From contig PLDF01000424.1 in NCBI GenBank assembly GCA_003135055.1, positions 30,226 through 94,225 on the forward strand: a stretch of 64,000 nucleotides of DNA. Reading direction: 5' to 3'. Below the pieces are notes generated by a model, which was given only the letters and a program-made list of their open reading frames with translations, did no database searches and was not told the DNA's origin. A program made the translations under genes and the position numbers. Shown here in pieces: positions 33,963-43,136 of this stretch (position 1 is the first letter of the stretch; every line of letters begins with the position of its first letter). Origin of the DNA: Bryobacterales bacterium (lineage in GTDB: Bacteria; Acidobacteriota; Terriglobia; Bryobacterales; Bryobacteraceae).

Positions 33963-35344
33963 GCAGCCGCCGTACGCTCGAGCACGGCTTCGGTGAAGGC
34001 TTCGTCCAGCGCGTCGCAGCTCTCTTCCACAGCGTCCACCGAAATCACCAGCGGCGGCGAAATCTTCACCGTGGCCATGCCGGCCCCCACTGGCGCGAAC
34101 ATCAAAACGCCCTTCTCCATGGCGCGCCGCACTACATCGAATGCGAGCGCGCTATCGGGCTCGGTGGTTCCCGGCAGCACGCACGCGAGCCCCGCCACCA
34201 GACCCTTACCAGCCACGCAGCCGATCCGCGGATGCCGCGCTGCCAGCGCGTTGAGTCTGCGATGCAACACCGCGCCAGTCTCCGCCGACCGTTCCGCCAA
34301 CTTTTCGCTTAAGACGATCTCGATGGACGCCAGCGCCGCGGCGCAACACACGGGGTTGCCGGCATGGCTCGACGTCATGCTGAGCGGCGGATAGAGGTCG
34401 AGCACATCCGGCCGCCCTGCCACCGCGGCAAGCGGCAGGGACCCCGAAATGCCTTTGCCGAACACCGCCAGGTCGGGCACGATTCCGTATTGCTCGAAGC
34501 CCCAAAGGGTCCCCGTGCGCCCAAAGCCGGCTTGAATTTCGTCGCATACCAGAAGGGCTTTCTTGCCCGTACACCACTGCCGCAGCGCCTGCATGTAAGG
34601 CGTGGGCGCGAACGCCGAACTGCCGCCCTGGTAGGTCTCCATCACTACGCCCGCTACCGTATGCGATTCGACGCCGCGCTCGCGCAGGGCGCGCTCAAAG
34701 CTTTCAAACGACGTTTCGCGCGTGCGGTAACCATCCGGAAACGGGACCTGCACGAAGCCGGGGTCGGGATTGACAATCCACTCCTTCAACTCCGGAATGC
34801 CGCCGGCCTGCTGCGCGCCCAGCGTGCGCCCGTGAAACGATTTCTCGAACGACACGATCACGTGTTTTCCCCGCCCGCCGGTCTTTACGCCAAACGTGCG
34901 GCACATTTTCACCGCGCACTCGATCGCCTCAGATCCGGTGGAGAACAGGAACGTCTTTTTGAGCGGCTCCGGCAGAATCGAAACCAGCCGCGCGGCCAGT
35001 TCGGCGCGCGGCTGGTTGGCGAACGAAAAGCTGGTGAGCAGAGGCAACTGCGCTTGCCGGACGATGGCGTCCACGATCTCTTTCCGTCCATGCCCGGCGT
35101 TGGCGATGAGCACGCCCGACGACCAATCGATCCACTGGTTGCCCCATGCGTCGTAGACCTGAAAGCCCTCGGCGCGATGCCAAACCACCGGCAACTGGCC
35201 GCGCATGGCCCGCGGCTCGGTACGGTACATCTCTTCGAAAATCGGAATCGACTCCGGGACCGGAAGATCCGTCACAATCTTGCGGTAACGCGTGTCCACG
35301 CGCGGCACGGCGCGAGGTAATAAGTTCGTAAAATTCTCTACCAT
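33959..35344 (-). CDS. Class III PLP-dependent aminotransferase
   Basis: Cytoplasmic fold-type I aminotransferase, 461 residues, of the ornithine/GABA/glutamate-semialdehyde superfamily. Key motifs: WIDWSSGVLIANAGHG near residue 72, FLFSTGSEAIECAVKM (phosphate cup), SFHGRTLGAQQAGG, LLVCDEIQAGFGRTG with the Asp contacting the pyridine nitrogen, and VFGKGISGSLPLAAVAGR with the PLP-binding Lys. The later SSHAGNPVCCAAALASIE is also typical. Substrate uncertain. It is the first gene of a two-gene operon with the oxidoreductase (ATGA overlap) and is divergent from the cytochrome gene 40 bases away. Confidence 0.92.
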   Translation of the reverse strand: MVENFTNLLPRAVPRVDTRYRKIVTDLPVPESIPIFEEMYRTEPRAMRGQLPVVWHRAEGFQVYDAWGNQWIDWSSGVLIANAGHGRKEIVDAIVRQAQLPLLTSFSFANQPRAELAARLVSILPEPLKKTFLFSTGSEAIECAVKMCRTFGVKTGGRGKHVIVSFEKSFHGRTLGAQQAGGIPELKEWIVNPDPGFVQVPFPDGYRTRETSFESFERALRERGVESHTVAGVVMETYQGGSSAFAPTPYMQALRQWCTGKKALLVCDEIQAGFGRTGTLWGFEQYGIVPDLAVFGKGISGSLPLAAVAGRPDVLDLYPPLSMTSSHAGNPVCCAAALASIEIVLSEKLAERSAETGAVLHRRLNALAARHPRIGCVAGKGLVAGLACVLPGTTEPDSALAFDVVRRAMEKGVLMFAPVGAGMATVKISPPLVISVDAVEESCDALDEAFTEAVLERTAAA

Positions 35345-35384
35345 AAGGCTGCGCGGTAAGTGGCGTCGTTTATCATCATTGAGT

Positions 35385-36323
35385 ATGGCACGCGCCGCCG
35401 CGATTTCATTGATGACGATTCTGCTGCCGGCAGTGCTTCCAATTGCCTGCGCGCAGCCACTTGCGCCGGCCTCGGGCTATGTTGGCAGCGACGTTTGTAA
35501 GACGTGCCACGCCGACGTCTGGAGCAATTTCTACAAGAACCCCCACTATAAGACGATTTCCATGGGCAAGGCAGTGCCCGAGCGCACGGGCTGCGAGGGT
35601 TGCCACGGACCCGCCCAGGCGCACGTGGAAGCGCGCGGCGGCAAGGCCACCATTCCGCACGCGTTCTCGCTGATGCAGCCGAAGGCCGTGCTGGAAGACT
35701 GCCTTACATGCCATATGGCCGATTTGAGCAAGGCCAATATTCAGCGATCGGAGCACACGCTCAGCGGCGTAGCCTGTACCAGCTGCCACTCCATTCATCA
35801 CTCGTCCACGCCGAAATTTCTGCTGGCCAAGAAGCAGAACGAGACCTGCTATGGGTGCCATGCCAATATCCGCGCACAGTTTGAAATGCCCTCGCACCAT
35901 CGCGTCAACGAAGGCTTCATGCAGTGTACGGATTGTCACAATCCGCATGGCTCGTTCGCCGCTACTTCAGGCAATAGCTTGCACCCAACCATGGTGGAGC
36001 GCGCGTTCGACACCGATCCGCCTTGCTTCAAGTGCCACGTGGATAAGCGCGGGCCGTTCGTCTATGAGCATCCGTCGGTACGCGTGGAAGGCTGCCAGGC
36101 GTGCCACAATCCGCACGGTTCCACCAACGCGAAACTGCTCACGCGTCCCGTGGTCTTCACCCTCTGCCTGGAATGCCACAACGGCGGCGGCACGGGCACG
36201 CGCAACCACGGCGTGGATATACAAACCGCCAACCACAACCTGCTCGATCCGAGATTCCAGAAGTGCACCACCTGCCACGTCAAGATTCACGGATCGAACG
36301 CCGACCAGTTCTTCCTGAGGTGA
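35385..36323 (+). CDS. DmsE/MtrA-like periplasmic decaheme cytochrome c
   Basis: Exported multiheme cytochrome of about 312 residues. A signal peptide (AISLMTILLPAVLPIACAQ) precedes ten CxxCH motifs: CKTCH, CEGCH, CLTCH, CTSCH, CYGCH, CTDCH, CFKCH, CQACH, CLECH and CTTCH. Ten hemes in about 290 residues is the layout of DmsE/MtrA/PioA proteins, which sit inside an outer-membrane barrel and carry electrons across the membrane. ATG 35385 lies right before the signal; upstream codons in frame overlap the divergent aminotransferase. Its TGA overlaps the ATG of the porin gene (TGATG), matching the mtrAB/pioAB gene order. Confidence 0.9.
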   Translation: MARAAAISLMTILLPAVLPIACAQPLAPASGYVGSDVCKTCHADVWSNFYKNPHYKTISMGKAVPERTGCEGCHGPAQAHVEARGGKATIPHAFSLMQPKAVLEDCLTCHMADLSKANIQRSEHTLSGVACTSCHSIHHSSTPKFLLAKKQNETCYGCHANIRAQFEMPSHHRVNEGFMQCTDCHNPHGSFAATSGNSLHPTMVERAFDTDPPCFKCHVDKRGPFVYEHPSVRVEGCQACHNPHGSTNAKLLTRPVVFTLCLECHNGGGTGTRNHGVDIQTANHNLLDPRFQKCTTCHVKIHGSNADQFFLR

Positions 36324-38347
36324 TGCCATTGAAAAGAATCTGCCTCATCCTCGCGATCGCCGGCGCCGGCACACTCAGTGCGCAGCAAGTGGTGGCGCCC
36401 ACGCCCGATCAAGTGGGGCCGCCGCGCGGCGAAAATACGGGCGACTACAATATTACGCAGTCGTTCGAGACCGGGTATCGATTCAGCCAGGTCTTCGGCG
36501 ACATCGGCGAGTATCGCAGCGACGTCAACTACGGTAACGGTATCCGTCTGCTGGGCAGCAGCCTGTCCATCGACTCCAAGGACGGCCACGGACATCTGTT
36601 CGACCAAATCCTGCTTACTACTATCGGTCTTGGCAACGATCCGTATCAGTCCGTTAACCTGCGCATCCAGAAGAATGGCCTGTATCAATACAGCATGACC
36701 TGGCGCCTGGACGATTACTTCAATCCCGGACTTACTATTGCCGGCGGAACCCACCTTATGGATACGGTCCGCCGCATGCAGGACCACGATTTTACGCTGC
36801 TGCCGCAATCGAAGGTGCGATTTCATTTTGGTTATAGCCGCAACACCGACGACGGACCCGCGCTTTCGACTGCGCAGGAGTTCAACACCAGCGGCGAAGG
36901 CCTCGCCGTGTTCACCAACGTGAAGCAGCAGTACAACGAATACCGCATCGGCGCCGATGGCGATTTCGCCGGTTTCCATTTCAACCTGATGCATCGCTGG
37001 GAATACTTCAAGGACGATTCGCCCTACACGTCCGATGGCGCCGTTACCGCGACCGGCGTCAACGATCAGACAGTGTTACAGCAGTTCACACGCTCGTCGC
37101 CGCTGCACGGCCGCAGCCCGGCGTGGCTGGGCAACTTATTTACGCGCCGTAAGTGGTGGGGCGTCAACGCGCGCGCAACTTATGTGGATGGCGTGGGCGA
37201 TTTCGCGATCAACGAGCTAGCTTCCGGAATCGGTCAGTTCGGCTCGCCCGCGACCCGCCAGATCGCTGTGGGCGGCGATGCCGAGCGCCCCGACTTCATC
37301 GGAGATTTTAACCTCAGCCTGTTCCCAACCGGGCGTCTGACTATTTCTAATAACACATCCGTGATGAGCCAGCGGATGAGCGGCGATTCGGTCTATACCG
37401 AAGTAGACAACGGCAGCAACTTGGGCACAACGCTCAACTTCCGGTATCTGGGCGTCCGCACCGTGGTCAATTCGACCGACGTCGATTACCGCCTCAAGAA
37501 GTGGATCGGTTTCTATGCCGGATATCACTATTCTGACCGTCTGGTGCGCACCATTGAAGGCGCGGGCGAGCAAGCGGTTGCCGGCTCCTTCGGCGCGAAC
37601 ACTTACAACGTTATCGATATCGTGCAGGCGGGTACGGCCGGCGTGCGCATCGTGCCGATTCAGGGTCTCACCATCAACCTGGAAGGCGAGATCGACCGCG
37701 CCAACCATCCGCTGGCGACTATCAGCCCCGCGCACTATCAGACGCTCGGCGGACGCGTCGCTTACCGCGTGAAGCGGCTACAGCTTTCGACCGGATATAA
37801 AGAGGTATACAACGCCAACCCGCAGTTCGGATTCTTACTTACCAGCGCGCACTCCCGCAACTACACGGCGAATGCATCCTGGGCACCGAAGGATTGGTTC
37901 ACTCTCGATGCCAGTTACTCGCGGCAGCACCTGGATAGCCTGTCGTTCCTGGCGTTCTTTTCGAGTACGGTAGGCTCGCAGCTCGTGACAGGCTCGTCGC
38001 TCTACGTGAGTAACATCCATTCCGGGAATCTGGGCGCACGCTTCGGAATCGGCCGCCGCGCCGATGTTTACGTGGGCTACAGCATCGTGAAGGATACGGG
38101 CGATGGACGCGCCGCCGCGGTTCCCGCGGACGTGACAAACCCCACCACGGAGTTACTCGATTCGGTGCAGACGTTTCCGCTGACTTACCAATCGCCGCTG
38201 GCGCGCTTTTCGATTAAGATTTCACCCAAGGTCCGCTGGAACGTTGGCTGGCAGTTCTACGACTACAGCGAGATGTTCCACATATTGGGATACAACCAGA
38301 ACTTCCACGCCAATACGGGCTACACCAGCGCGCTGTGGTCGTTCTAA
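36323..38347 (+). CDS. MtrB/PioB-like outer-membrane beta-barrel
   Basis: Predicted outer-membrane porin that sheathes the decaheme cytochrome, 674 residues. A signal peptide (RICLILAIAGAGTLSAQ) is followed by NITQSFETGYRFSQVFGDIGEYRSDVNYGNGIRLL, the typical MtrB/PioB opening (GYR, YRS-VNY). Alternating strands rich in Tyr, Arg and Phe run to the C-terminus, which ends with an aromatic residue (SALWSF) as barrels do. The family is about 650-750 residues. The gene starts one base inside the cytochrome stop codon. No outer-surface cytochrome (MtrC/OmcA) gene follows. An open frame upstream to 36101 overlaps the cytochrome and is not the start. Confidence 0.87.
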   Translation: MPLKRICLILAIAGAGTLSAQQVVAPTPDQVGPPRGENTGDYNITQSFETGYRFSQVFGDIGEYRSDVNYGNGIRLLGSSLSIDSKDGHGHLFDQILLTTIGLGNDPYQSVNLRIQKNGLYQYSMTWRLDDYFNPGLTIAGGTHLMDTVRRMQDHDFTLLPQSKVRFHFGYSRNTDDGPALSTAQEFNTSGEGLAVFTNVKQQYNEYRIGADGDFAGFHFNLMHRWEYFKDDSPYTSDGAVTATGVNDQTVLQQFTRSSPLHGRSPAWLGNLFTRRKWWGVNARATYVDGVGDFAINELASGIGQFGSPATRQIAVGGDAERPDFIGDFNLSLFPTGRLTISNNTSVMSQRMSGDSVYTEVDNGSNLGTTLNFRYLGVRTVVNSTDVDYRLKKWIGFYAGYHYSDRLVRTIEGAGEQAVAGSFGANTYNVIDIVQAGTAGVRIVPIQGLTINLEGEIDRANHPLATISPAHYQTLGGRVAYRVKRLQLSTGYKEVYNANPQFGFLLTSAHSRNYTANASWAPKDWFTLDASYSRQHLDSLSFLAFFSSTVGSQLVTGSSLYVSNIHSGNLGARFGIGRRADVYVGYSIVKDTGDGRAAAVPADVTNPTTELLDSVQTFPLTYQSPLARFSIKISPKVRWNVGWQFYDYSEMFHILGYNQNFHANTGYTSALWSF

Positions 38348-38359
38348 GCCAGGCCATTG

Positions 38360-39023
38360 GTGACGCCGCGAGAGTTTCCGCCCGGGACCACATCCGCGCT
38401 GGCCGACCCCGTATTCTCGCCCGGAGGGGAGCGCTTCGCTTTTGTCCGCTACTCCACCGATGAACCGGTAACCATATGGGTTGAGCCGGCGGTAGGTGGC
38501 GCGCCGGTGCGCCTCACGCATGAGAGGATCGAATCTCCCGCGTGGTCGCCGGACGGCAGTTCCATAGCGGGGTTGGTACAGCGCGAAAGCTCGTCACAGC
38601 CCGCGATCATGGGCGTGGGCGCGGACATGTCGGCGCACGTGATCCCCAATTCGCCCATCTGTTGGACGCCGCTCGACTGGTCCCCCACCGGGGAATGGCT
38701 GATGGCGGCAAGTCGAAATATGTGCGCACGGTACATGCTGCGGCCGTAGCCTTCTCCCGCGACGGCCAAACCATTTTCGCGGCGGGCAAAGATCGCAGCC
38801 GCGCGTTTCTGAAATCCATCGATGTAGCCACCGGCGCCATCCACGATCTGGCCGATTACGGACCGGAACTGACCATCAGCGCCTCGGCTTGCCCTTCCAC
38901 ACCCGCCTGAGCATGGCGCCGGACGGCAAGAGTCTGGCCACCTCGGCGGCGACTATGAAATCGGACCTGTGGCTGCTCGATGGCTACCCCACGCCACGGC
39001 CATGGTGGCAACTGTGGCGATAG
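38360..39023 (+). pseudogene. PD40/TolB-like beta-propeller, C-terminal remnant
   Basis: A decayed beta-propeller spread over three frames. Frame one from 38360 reads FSPGGERFAFVRYSTD, APVRLTHERIESPAWSPDG and WSPTGEWLMAA; frame two (about 38705-38900) reads VAFSRDGQTIFAAGKDRSR; frame three ends with MAPDGKSLATSAATMKSDLW and PWWQLWR before the TAG at 39021. The last part resembles the end of propellers attached to winged-helix or kinase regulators in Solibacter-like genomes. The N-terminal part of the original gene is absent. Confidence 0.65.
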
Positions 39024-39057
39024 CTCTTACTGCGCTTCTTCTACTACGCTTCTTTTA

Positions 39058-41169
39058 CTACACCTCCTCATCGAACTCCGCTTCCCGCGCCGGCAGCACG
39101 TCACGCTCGCCGGCCATCCACACATACAGAGTGGGGAGCAGGAAAATACTCATAACCAGATCGGAGATGAGACCGCCCACGATCACGATTGCGAACGGCC
39201 GCTGCGAGTCCGATCCGATTCCATGGGACATGGCGGCCGGCAGCAGGCCAAGGGTCGCCACCAGCATCGTCATCGTGATTGGACGAAGTTTCAATACGGC
39301 TCCTTCGACGGCGGAATCGAACACGGTGTGTCCACGCGCGCGAAGTTGATTGATGTACTCGAGCATGATGACTCCGGTTTGTACGGAAACGCCGAACAGC
39401 GCGAGAAATCCGACGCCCGACGACACGCTAAAGTTAGTGTGCGTAACCAGCAGCGCGAGCAAGCCGCCCACACGCGCCAACATCACGTTAAGCATAATGA
39501 GAGTAGCCCATTTGAACGAACGGAACATGCTGTAGAGAATGATGAAGATCAGCAGGATAGTGAGTGGCACTATCTTCGCCAGTCGAGCGTCCGCGCGTAC
39601 CTCACTATCGTATTCGCCTTCCCAGCCGATGTGGTACCCACGCGGCAGTTTCACTTTTTCGGTTACGTTCTTGATGGCTTCCTCAACGGCGCCGCCCAGA
39701 TCGCGGCCGCGTACGCTGTATTTAATGGCGACATACCGCTGGTTTCCTTCCCGGTAGATCTCGGAACCGCCGTCCCGTTCTTCCACTTTGCAGAGCTGCG
39801 CCAGCGAGACTCGCTCGCCCGTGGGAGCTAACAAACGAATTCTCTCGATCGCTTCTTTTGTATCGCGGAATTGCGGCAGATAGCGCATCACTAAGTCGTA
39901 TCGCTCTTCGCCTTTCAGTACCTGGGTGAGAGCATTCCCGCCTACAGCCGTATTAATGGCATCCTGCACGTCGGCCACATTCAGTTGATATCGCGCGGCC
40001 CGTTGACGATTGACTATGAAGTTATCGTTCGGCTGGCCCAGGACATGGAACACTCCCAGATCTTGAATCCCCCCGACCTTCCCCATGATTTTGACCGCTT
40101 CAGCGGCCTTGTCCTCGAGAACTTTCAAGTCGTCGCCGTAGACCTTTGTGGCAAGCTGCCCCTTGACTCCGCTAACCGCCTCTTCCATATTGTCCCCGAT
40201 AGGCTGCGAGAATCCCCAGACAACGCCGGGAAGTTTCTCAAGCTCAGCGTCCATGGCCGCTATTAACTCTTCCTTGTTTTCGTGAAAGTCCGTTCGCCAC
40301 TGTTCCTTGGGCTTCAGGTCGACGAAGTACTCCGTATTAAAGAGACGGGCCTGATTCGATAGACGGATACCTTCAGTTTGTCCGGTACTGGCGGCGAGAG
40401 TGCCTCGCACCCACAGTGCGCCTTCATCCAGATGCGGAAGGAACTCGGCGCCGATCACGCCGCCCAGCCACAGGTACAGCGCTACAGCGAGTCCCGCAAC
40501 TCCCACCGCGACCGTAACGTAACGCAAACGGATGGCCAGCCTGAGCGCGCGCCGGTACACATTCGTGAGCCACACCATTACCGGGTTGTGCCACTCGTGC
40601 GTGCCTCTGGGGAAGAAGAGGCTGGCGAGCGCGGGCGCGATCAGCATCGAAAAAAGCAGCGCGCCCAACAGCGCAAGGGCCACAGTCCATGCCATGGGTT
40701 TGAACAATCGCCCTTCCACGGCCTGCAACGTGAATATAGGCAGATATGCTGTGATAATGATCGCGATCGCATAGAACACTGGCCGCTGGACCTCGTGCGC
40801 GGCGTCGGCGATCTTCTGTTTGGGCGATTTGGCGTCGTCGACGCGGCCGAGGTGGCGGACGATATTCTCCACCATAACCACGGCGCCATCCACCACCATG
40901 CCGAAGTCCAGCGCGCCAAGAGACAGCAAGTTTGCCGGAACCCCCTTCAGGTTCAAACACGTCGCGGCGAACAAGAGCGAAAACGGGATGGTGAGAGCCA
41001 CTATGATGGCGCCACGAATGTTTCCGAGAAACAGACAGAGGATAATCACCACGAGGATTATGCCTTCCCTGAGGTTGTGCAGCGCGGTATTCGTTGTATA
41101 GTGCACCAGATCGGCGCGGTCGATGAAGGGAACCACCTTGACTCCCGCGGGCAAAATGAAATCGTTCAA
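39058..41169 (-). CDS. Heavy-metal RND efflux pump, C-terminal part (frameshifted gene)
   Basis: C-terminal two thirds of an inner-membrane CzcA/CusA-type pump exporting metal ions by proton exchange. About 703 residues carry ALHNLREGIILVVIILCLFLG, the metal-RND signature LDFGMVVDGAVVMVENIV, RPVFYAIAIIITAYLPIFTL, and the second helix set (VPLTILLIFIILYSMFRSF, VGFLALFGVSVQTGVIMLEY, PITMTMLVATLGLLPAAMS). The frame before the TTG at 41169 is open and homologous back to about 41270, where it must join the upstream fragment. Together with 41247-42131 it would give about 1024 residues, the normal length. If the frameshift is real, the pump is inactive. Confidence 0.88.
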   Translation of the reverse strand: MNDFILPAGVKVVPFIDRADLVHYTTNTALHNLREGIILVVIILCLFLGNIRGAIIVALTIPFSLLFAATCLNLKGVPANLLSLGALDFGMVVDGAVVMVENIVRHLGRVDDAKSPKQKIADAAHEVQRPVFYAIAIIITAYLPIFTLQAVEGRLFKPMAWTVALALLGALLFSMLIAPALASLFFPRGTHEWHNPVMVWLTNVYRRALRLAIRLRYVTVAVGVAGLAVALYLWLGGVIGAEFLPHLDEGALWVRGTLAASTGQTEGIRLSNQARLFNTEYFVDLKPKEQWRTDFHENKEELIAAMDAELEKLPGVVWGFSQPIGDNMEEAVSGVKGQLATKVYGDDLKVLEDKAAEAVKIMGKVGGIQDLGVFHVLGQPNDNFIVNRQRAARYQLNVADVQDAINTAVGGNALTQVLKGEERYDLVMRYLPQFRDTKEAIERIRLLAPTGERVSLAQLCKVEERDGGSEIYREGNQRYVAIKYSVRGRDLGGAVEEAIKNVTEKVKLPRGYHIGWEGEYDSEVRADARLAKIVPLTILLIFIILYSMFRSFKWATLIMLNVMLARVGGLLALLVTHTNFSVSSGVGFLALFGVSVQTGVIMLEYINQLRARGHTVFDSAVEGAVLKLRPITMTMLVATLGLLPAAMSHGIGSDSQRPFAIVIVGGLISDLVMSIFLLPTLYVWMAGERDVLPAREAEFDEEV

Positions 41170-41246
41170 CTCCTGAACTTTCTTGTGGATTCCCTGCAGG
41201 GCTGTGTCTGCGTCGGCTCCTTTCCGCAGCAGTACGATGCCGGATA

Positions 41247-42131
41247 CTACGTCGTCGTTGTCGACCAGCTTCCGTCTTCGTGGCGAATCGCCCGGGCGAA
41301 CTGGCCCAGCCGGAGTTTTGGGCCCTGCGCGACAACCGCTATGTCTCTTACATGAATCGGCGTGCCGTTCTTGGTGAAGATGACGGTGTTTTCAATGTCC
41401 TTCACGTCGCGCACCAGACCGACTTCCTGGATATTGACCTGTTGCAGGCCGGCTTCGATGAAGCTTCCTCCACCATTGGCGTTGTTGCTGGTGAGCTGTT
41501 GCTCTGCCTCGCCGATGCTGAGTCCGTAGGAAATCAGCTTATCGGGGTCCACGCGCACCTGATATTCGCGGGTGGGTCCGCCGAAGCTGGCGACGTCGAC
41601 GACGTTGGGAACGGACTTGAAATTCTTCTCCACCGTCCAGTCCTCAAGCGACTTCAGTTCCATTACGTCGTACGCTGGATTCGTGCTGTGCAGCGTGAAG
41701 AAATAGATCTGACCCGCGGGGCTCCAATCCGTTTGCAATTGCGCCGATACGCCGGCAGCAACCGCGGCCGGCGGAAAATTGACTTGCGACAGCCGTTCGA
41801 GCGCGCGCTCGCGGCCCCAGGCATTCTCCTCCTCGTCGTCGAAGATGAGCTTAATGTCTGAGAGACCAAACAAAGAGAAGGATCTCAAATGCGTCACATG
41901 TGGGATACCGTTCATCACGATCTCGAGCGGAATCGTGATTTGCTGCTCCATCTGTTCGGCGGAGATGCCCGGCCACTGAGTAACGATCTCAACGTAATTG
42001 TCCGCGACGTCCGGATACGCTTCCACCGGAAGCTGATGGAACGAAATTCCGCCCCAGACAAACAACATGAGGGTTACGGCAATAACAATGAAGCGGTTAT
42101 GAAGAGCGAAGTCGACGAACTTGCGAATCAT
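41247..42131 (-). CDS. Heavy-metal RND efflux pump, N-terminal part (frameshifted gene)
   Basis: First third of the same CzcA/CusA-type pump. It opens IRKFVDFALHNRFIVIAVTLMLFVWG, helix 1, then FHQLPVEAYPDVADNYVEIVTQWPG and the periplasmic porter domain (TIPLEIVMNGIPHVTHLRSFS, LTSNNANGGGSFIEAG). After IRHEDGS the frame runs into WSTTTT and a stop. Restoring one A in the GGAAGC near 41271 (giving GGA AAG CTG GTC) restores DGKLVDNDDVVSGIVLLRKG, the expected continuation, so a one-base deletion split the gene. It overlaps nothing and follows the adaptor gene directly (stop 42132, start 42131). Confidence 0.88.
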   Translation of the reverse strand: MIRKFVDFALHNRFIVIAVTLMLFVWGGISFHQLPVEAYPDVADNYVEIVTQWPGISAEQMEQQITIPLEIVMNGIPHVTHLRSFSLFGLSDIKLIFDDEEENAWGRERALERLSQVNFPPAAVAAGVSAQLQTDWSPAGQIYFFTLHSTNPAYDVMELKSLEDWTVEKNFKSVPNVVDVASFGGPTREYQVRVDPDKLISYGLSIGEAEQQLTSNNANGGGSFIEAGLQQVNIQEVGLVRDVKDIENTVIFTKNGTPIHVRDIAVVAQGPKLRLGQFARAIRHEDGSWSTTTT

Positions 42132-43136
42132 CTACTGCTCCACCATGTCTTGGAAAACCAGAGCGTTCAAATTCAATACAACCCGGTCGCCAGGCTTGAG
42201 CCCGCTGACGACCTCCTGCAGGTTGCCGGGCAGCATGTCTCCGCCGGCACCTTCCGCGCGCCGGAAACGCCCGTTTCCTAACGGCATATAGACCCATTCA
42301 CGGTCGTGCAGGTGCAGAATCGCAGTGGCGGGAACCGACGCGTGCTTCTCCTGGGTCAGGCCGTGGAACGTCGCCGTGACGAACATTCCGAGCCGCATCA
42401 GACCGGGATTCTCCACTTCCAACCGAACCTTGGCGGTGCGGATGTTGGGGTCCATGATTGGCAGAATATTGCTGATTCGACCCTTCAATATCCGGCTCGG
42501 ATAGGCCGCCAGATGAATGTCCGCCTTCTCTCCCAGATGCACCTGCGCCATGTCGTTCTCATACACGTCGCAGATAATCCAGACGTGCGATATGTCGGAA
42601 ATCGTAAAAGGGTTCGGCGGAGTCAGAGCCTGCACGCCCGAGGAGTCCGTGATTTCCTGATCGGTGATCACTCCGGATACCGAAGCGTACACCTCGACAA
42701 TTCCCGTAGGATGGTCCGGGTCGGACCCAAGTACGTGGAGATGCTCCTTGGTAGCTTCGAGAATGATAAGAGCGTCGTCCTCGGCATTCTGGGCTACCTC
42801 CTGAGCGCTTCTCGGAATCGCCCCGTCCTCCAATAGAAGATTGGCGCGGTCAAGTTGAACCTTGGTCAATTGCTCGTTCTTGATGGCCTGGCGGTAGTCC
42901 GAAAACGCGCCCGATATGTCCGTGCTGCGCACCTTGAACAGAAGCTGGCCCTTTTTCACTGTGTCGCCAAGCCGCGCGTCGATCTCTACGATTCGCCCCG
43001 TGGCCAGCGAGGGAACTGGCGCCTGGAGAGATACGTCCGGGCTGACCACGCCGGTTACGTCTAGCGCGGACGTTACGATCGCCGCCGGACTCGTCTCCGC
43101 CAGAACTTTCAAATGCTCCTGCGCCTCCATGGTCAA
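42132..43136 (-). CDS. RND efflux periplasmic adaptor (CusB-like) with replaced N-terminus
   Basis: Membrane-fusion protein linking the RND pump to an outer-membrane channel, 334 residues. The adaptor core is intact: VTGVVSPDVSLQAPVPSLATGRIVEIDARLGDTVKKGQLLFKV (lipoyl half), the helical hairpin AFSDYRQAIKNEQLTKVQLDRAN, then SGVITDQEITDSSGVQ and HVWIICDVYENDMAQVHLGEKADI. The first 22 residues (MEAQEHLKVLAETSPAAIVT) are not a signal or lipoprotein sequence; they look like the beginning of a PAS domain from a sensor kinase. Without an export signal the protein would stay in the cytosol, so the gene is probably a non-functional chimera. Confidence 0.82.
   Translation of the reverse strand: MTMEAQEHLKVLAETSPAAIVTSALDVTGVVSPDVSLQAPVPSLATGRIVEIDARLGDTVKKGQLLFKVRSTDISGAFSDYRQAIKNEQLTKVQLDRANLLLEDGAIPRSAQEVAQNAEDDALIILEATKEHLHVLGSDPDHPTGIVEVYASVSGVITDQEITDSSGVQALTPPNPFTISDISHVWIICDVYENDMAQVHLGEKADIHLAAYPSRILKGRISNILPIMDPNIRTAKVRLEVENPGLMRLGMFVTATFHGLTQEKHASVPATAILHLHDREWVYMPLGNGRFRRAEGAGGDMLPGNLQEVVSGLKPGDRVVLNLNALVFQDMVEQ

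Noticed and set aside
36101..36322. Upstream extension of the MtrB-like gene
   Set aside because: Overlaps the decaheme cytochrome gene in another frame; the signal peptide starts after the ATG at 36323.
40378..41355. 325-codon plus-strand frame
   Set aside because: Antisense shadow of the RND pump gene, His/Arg/Gln-rich.
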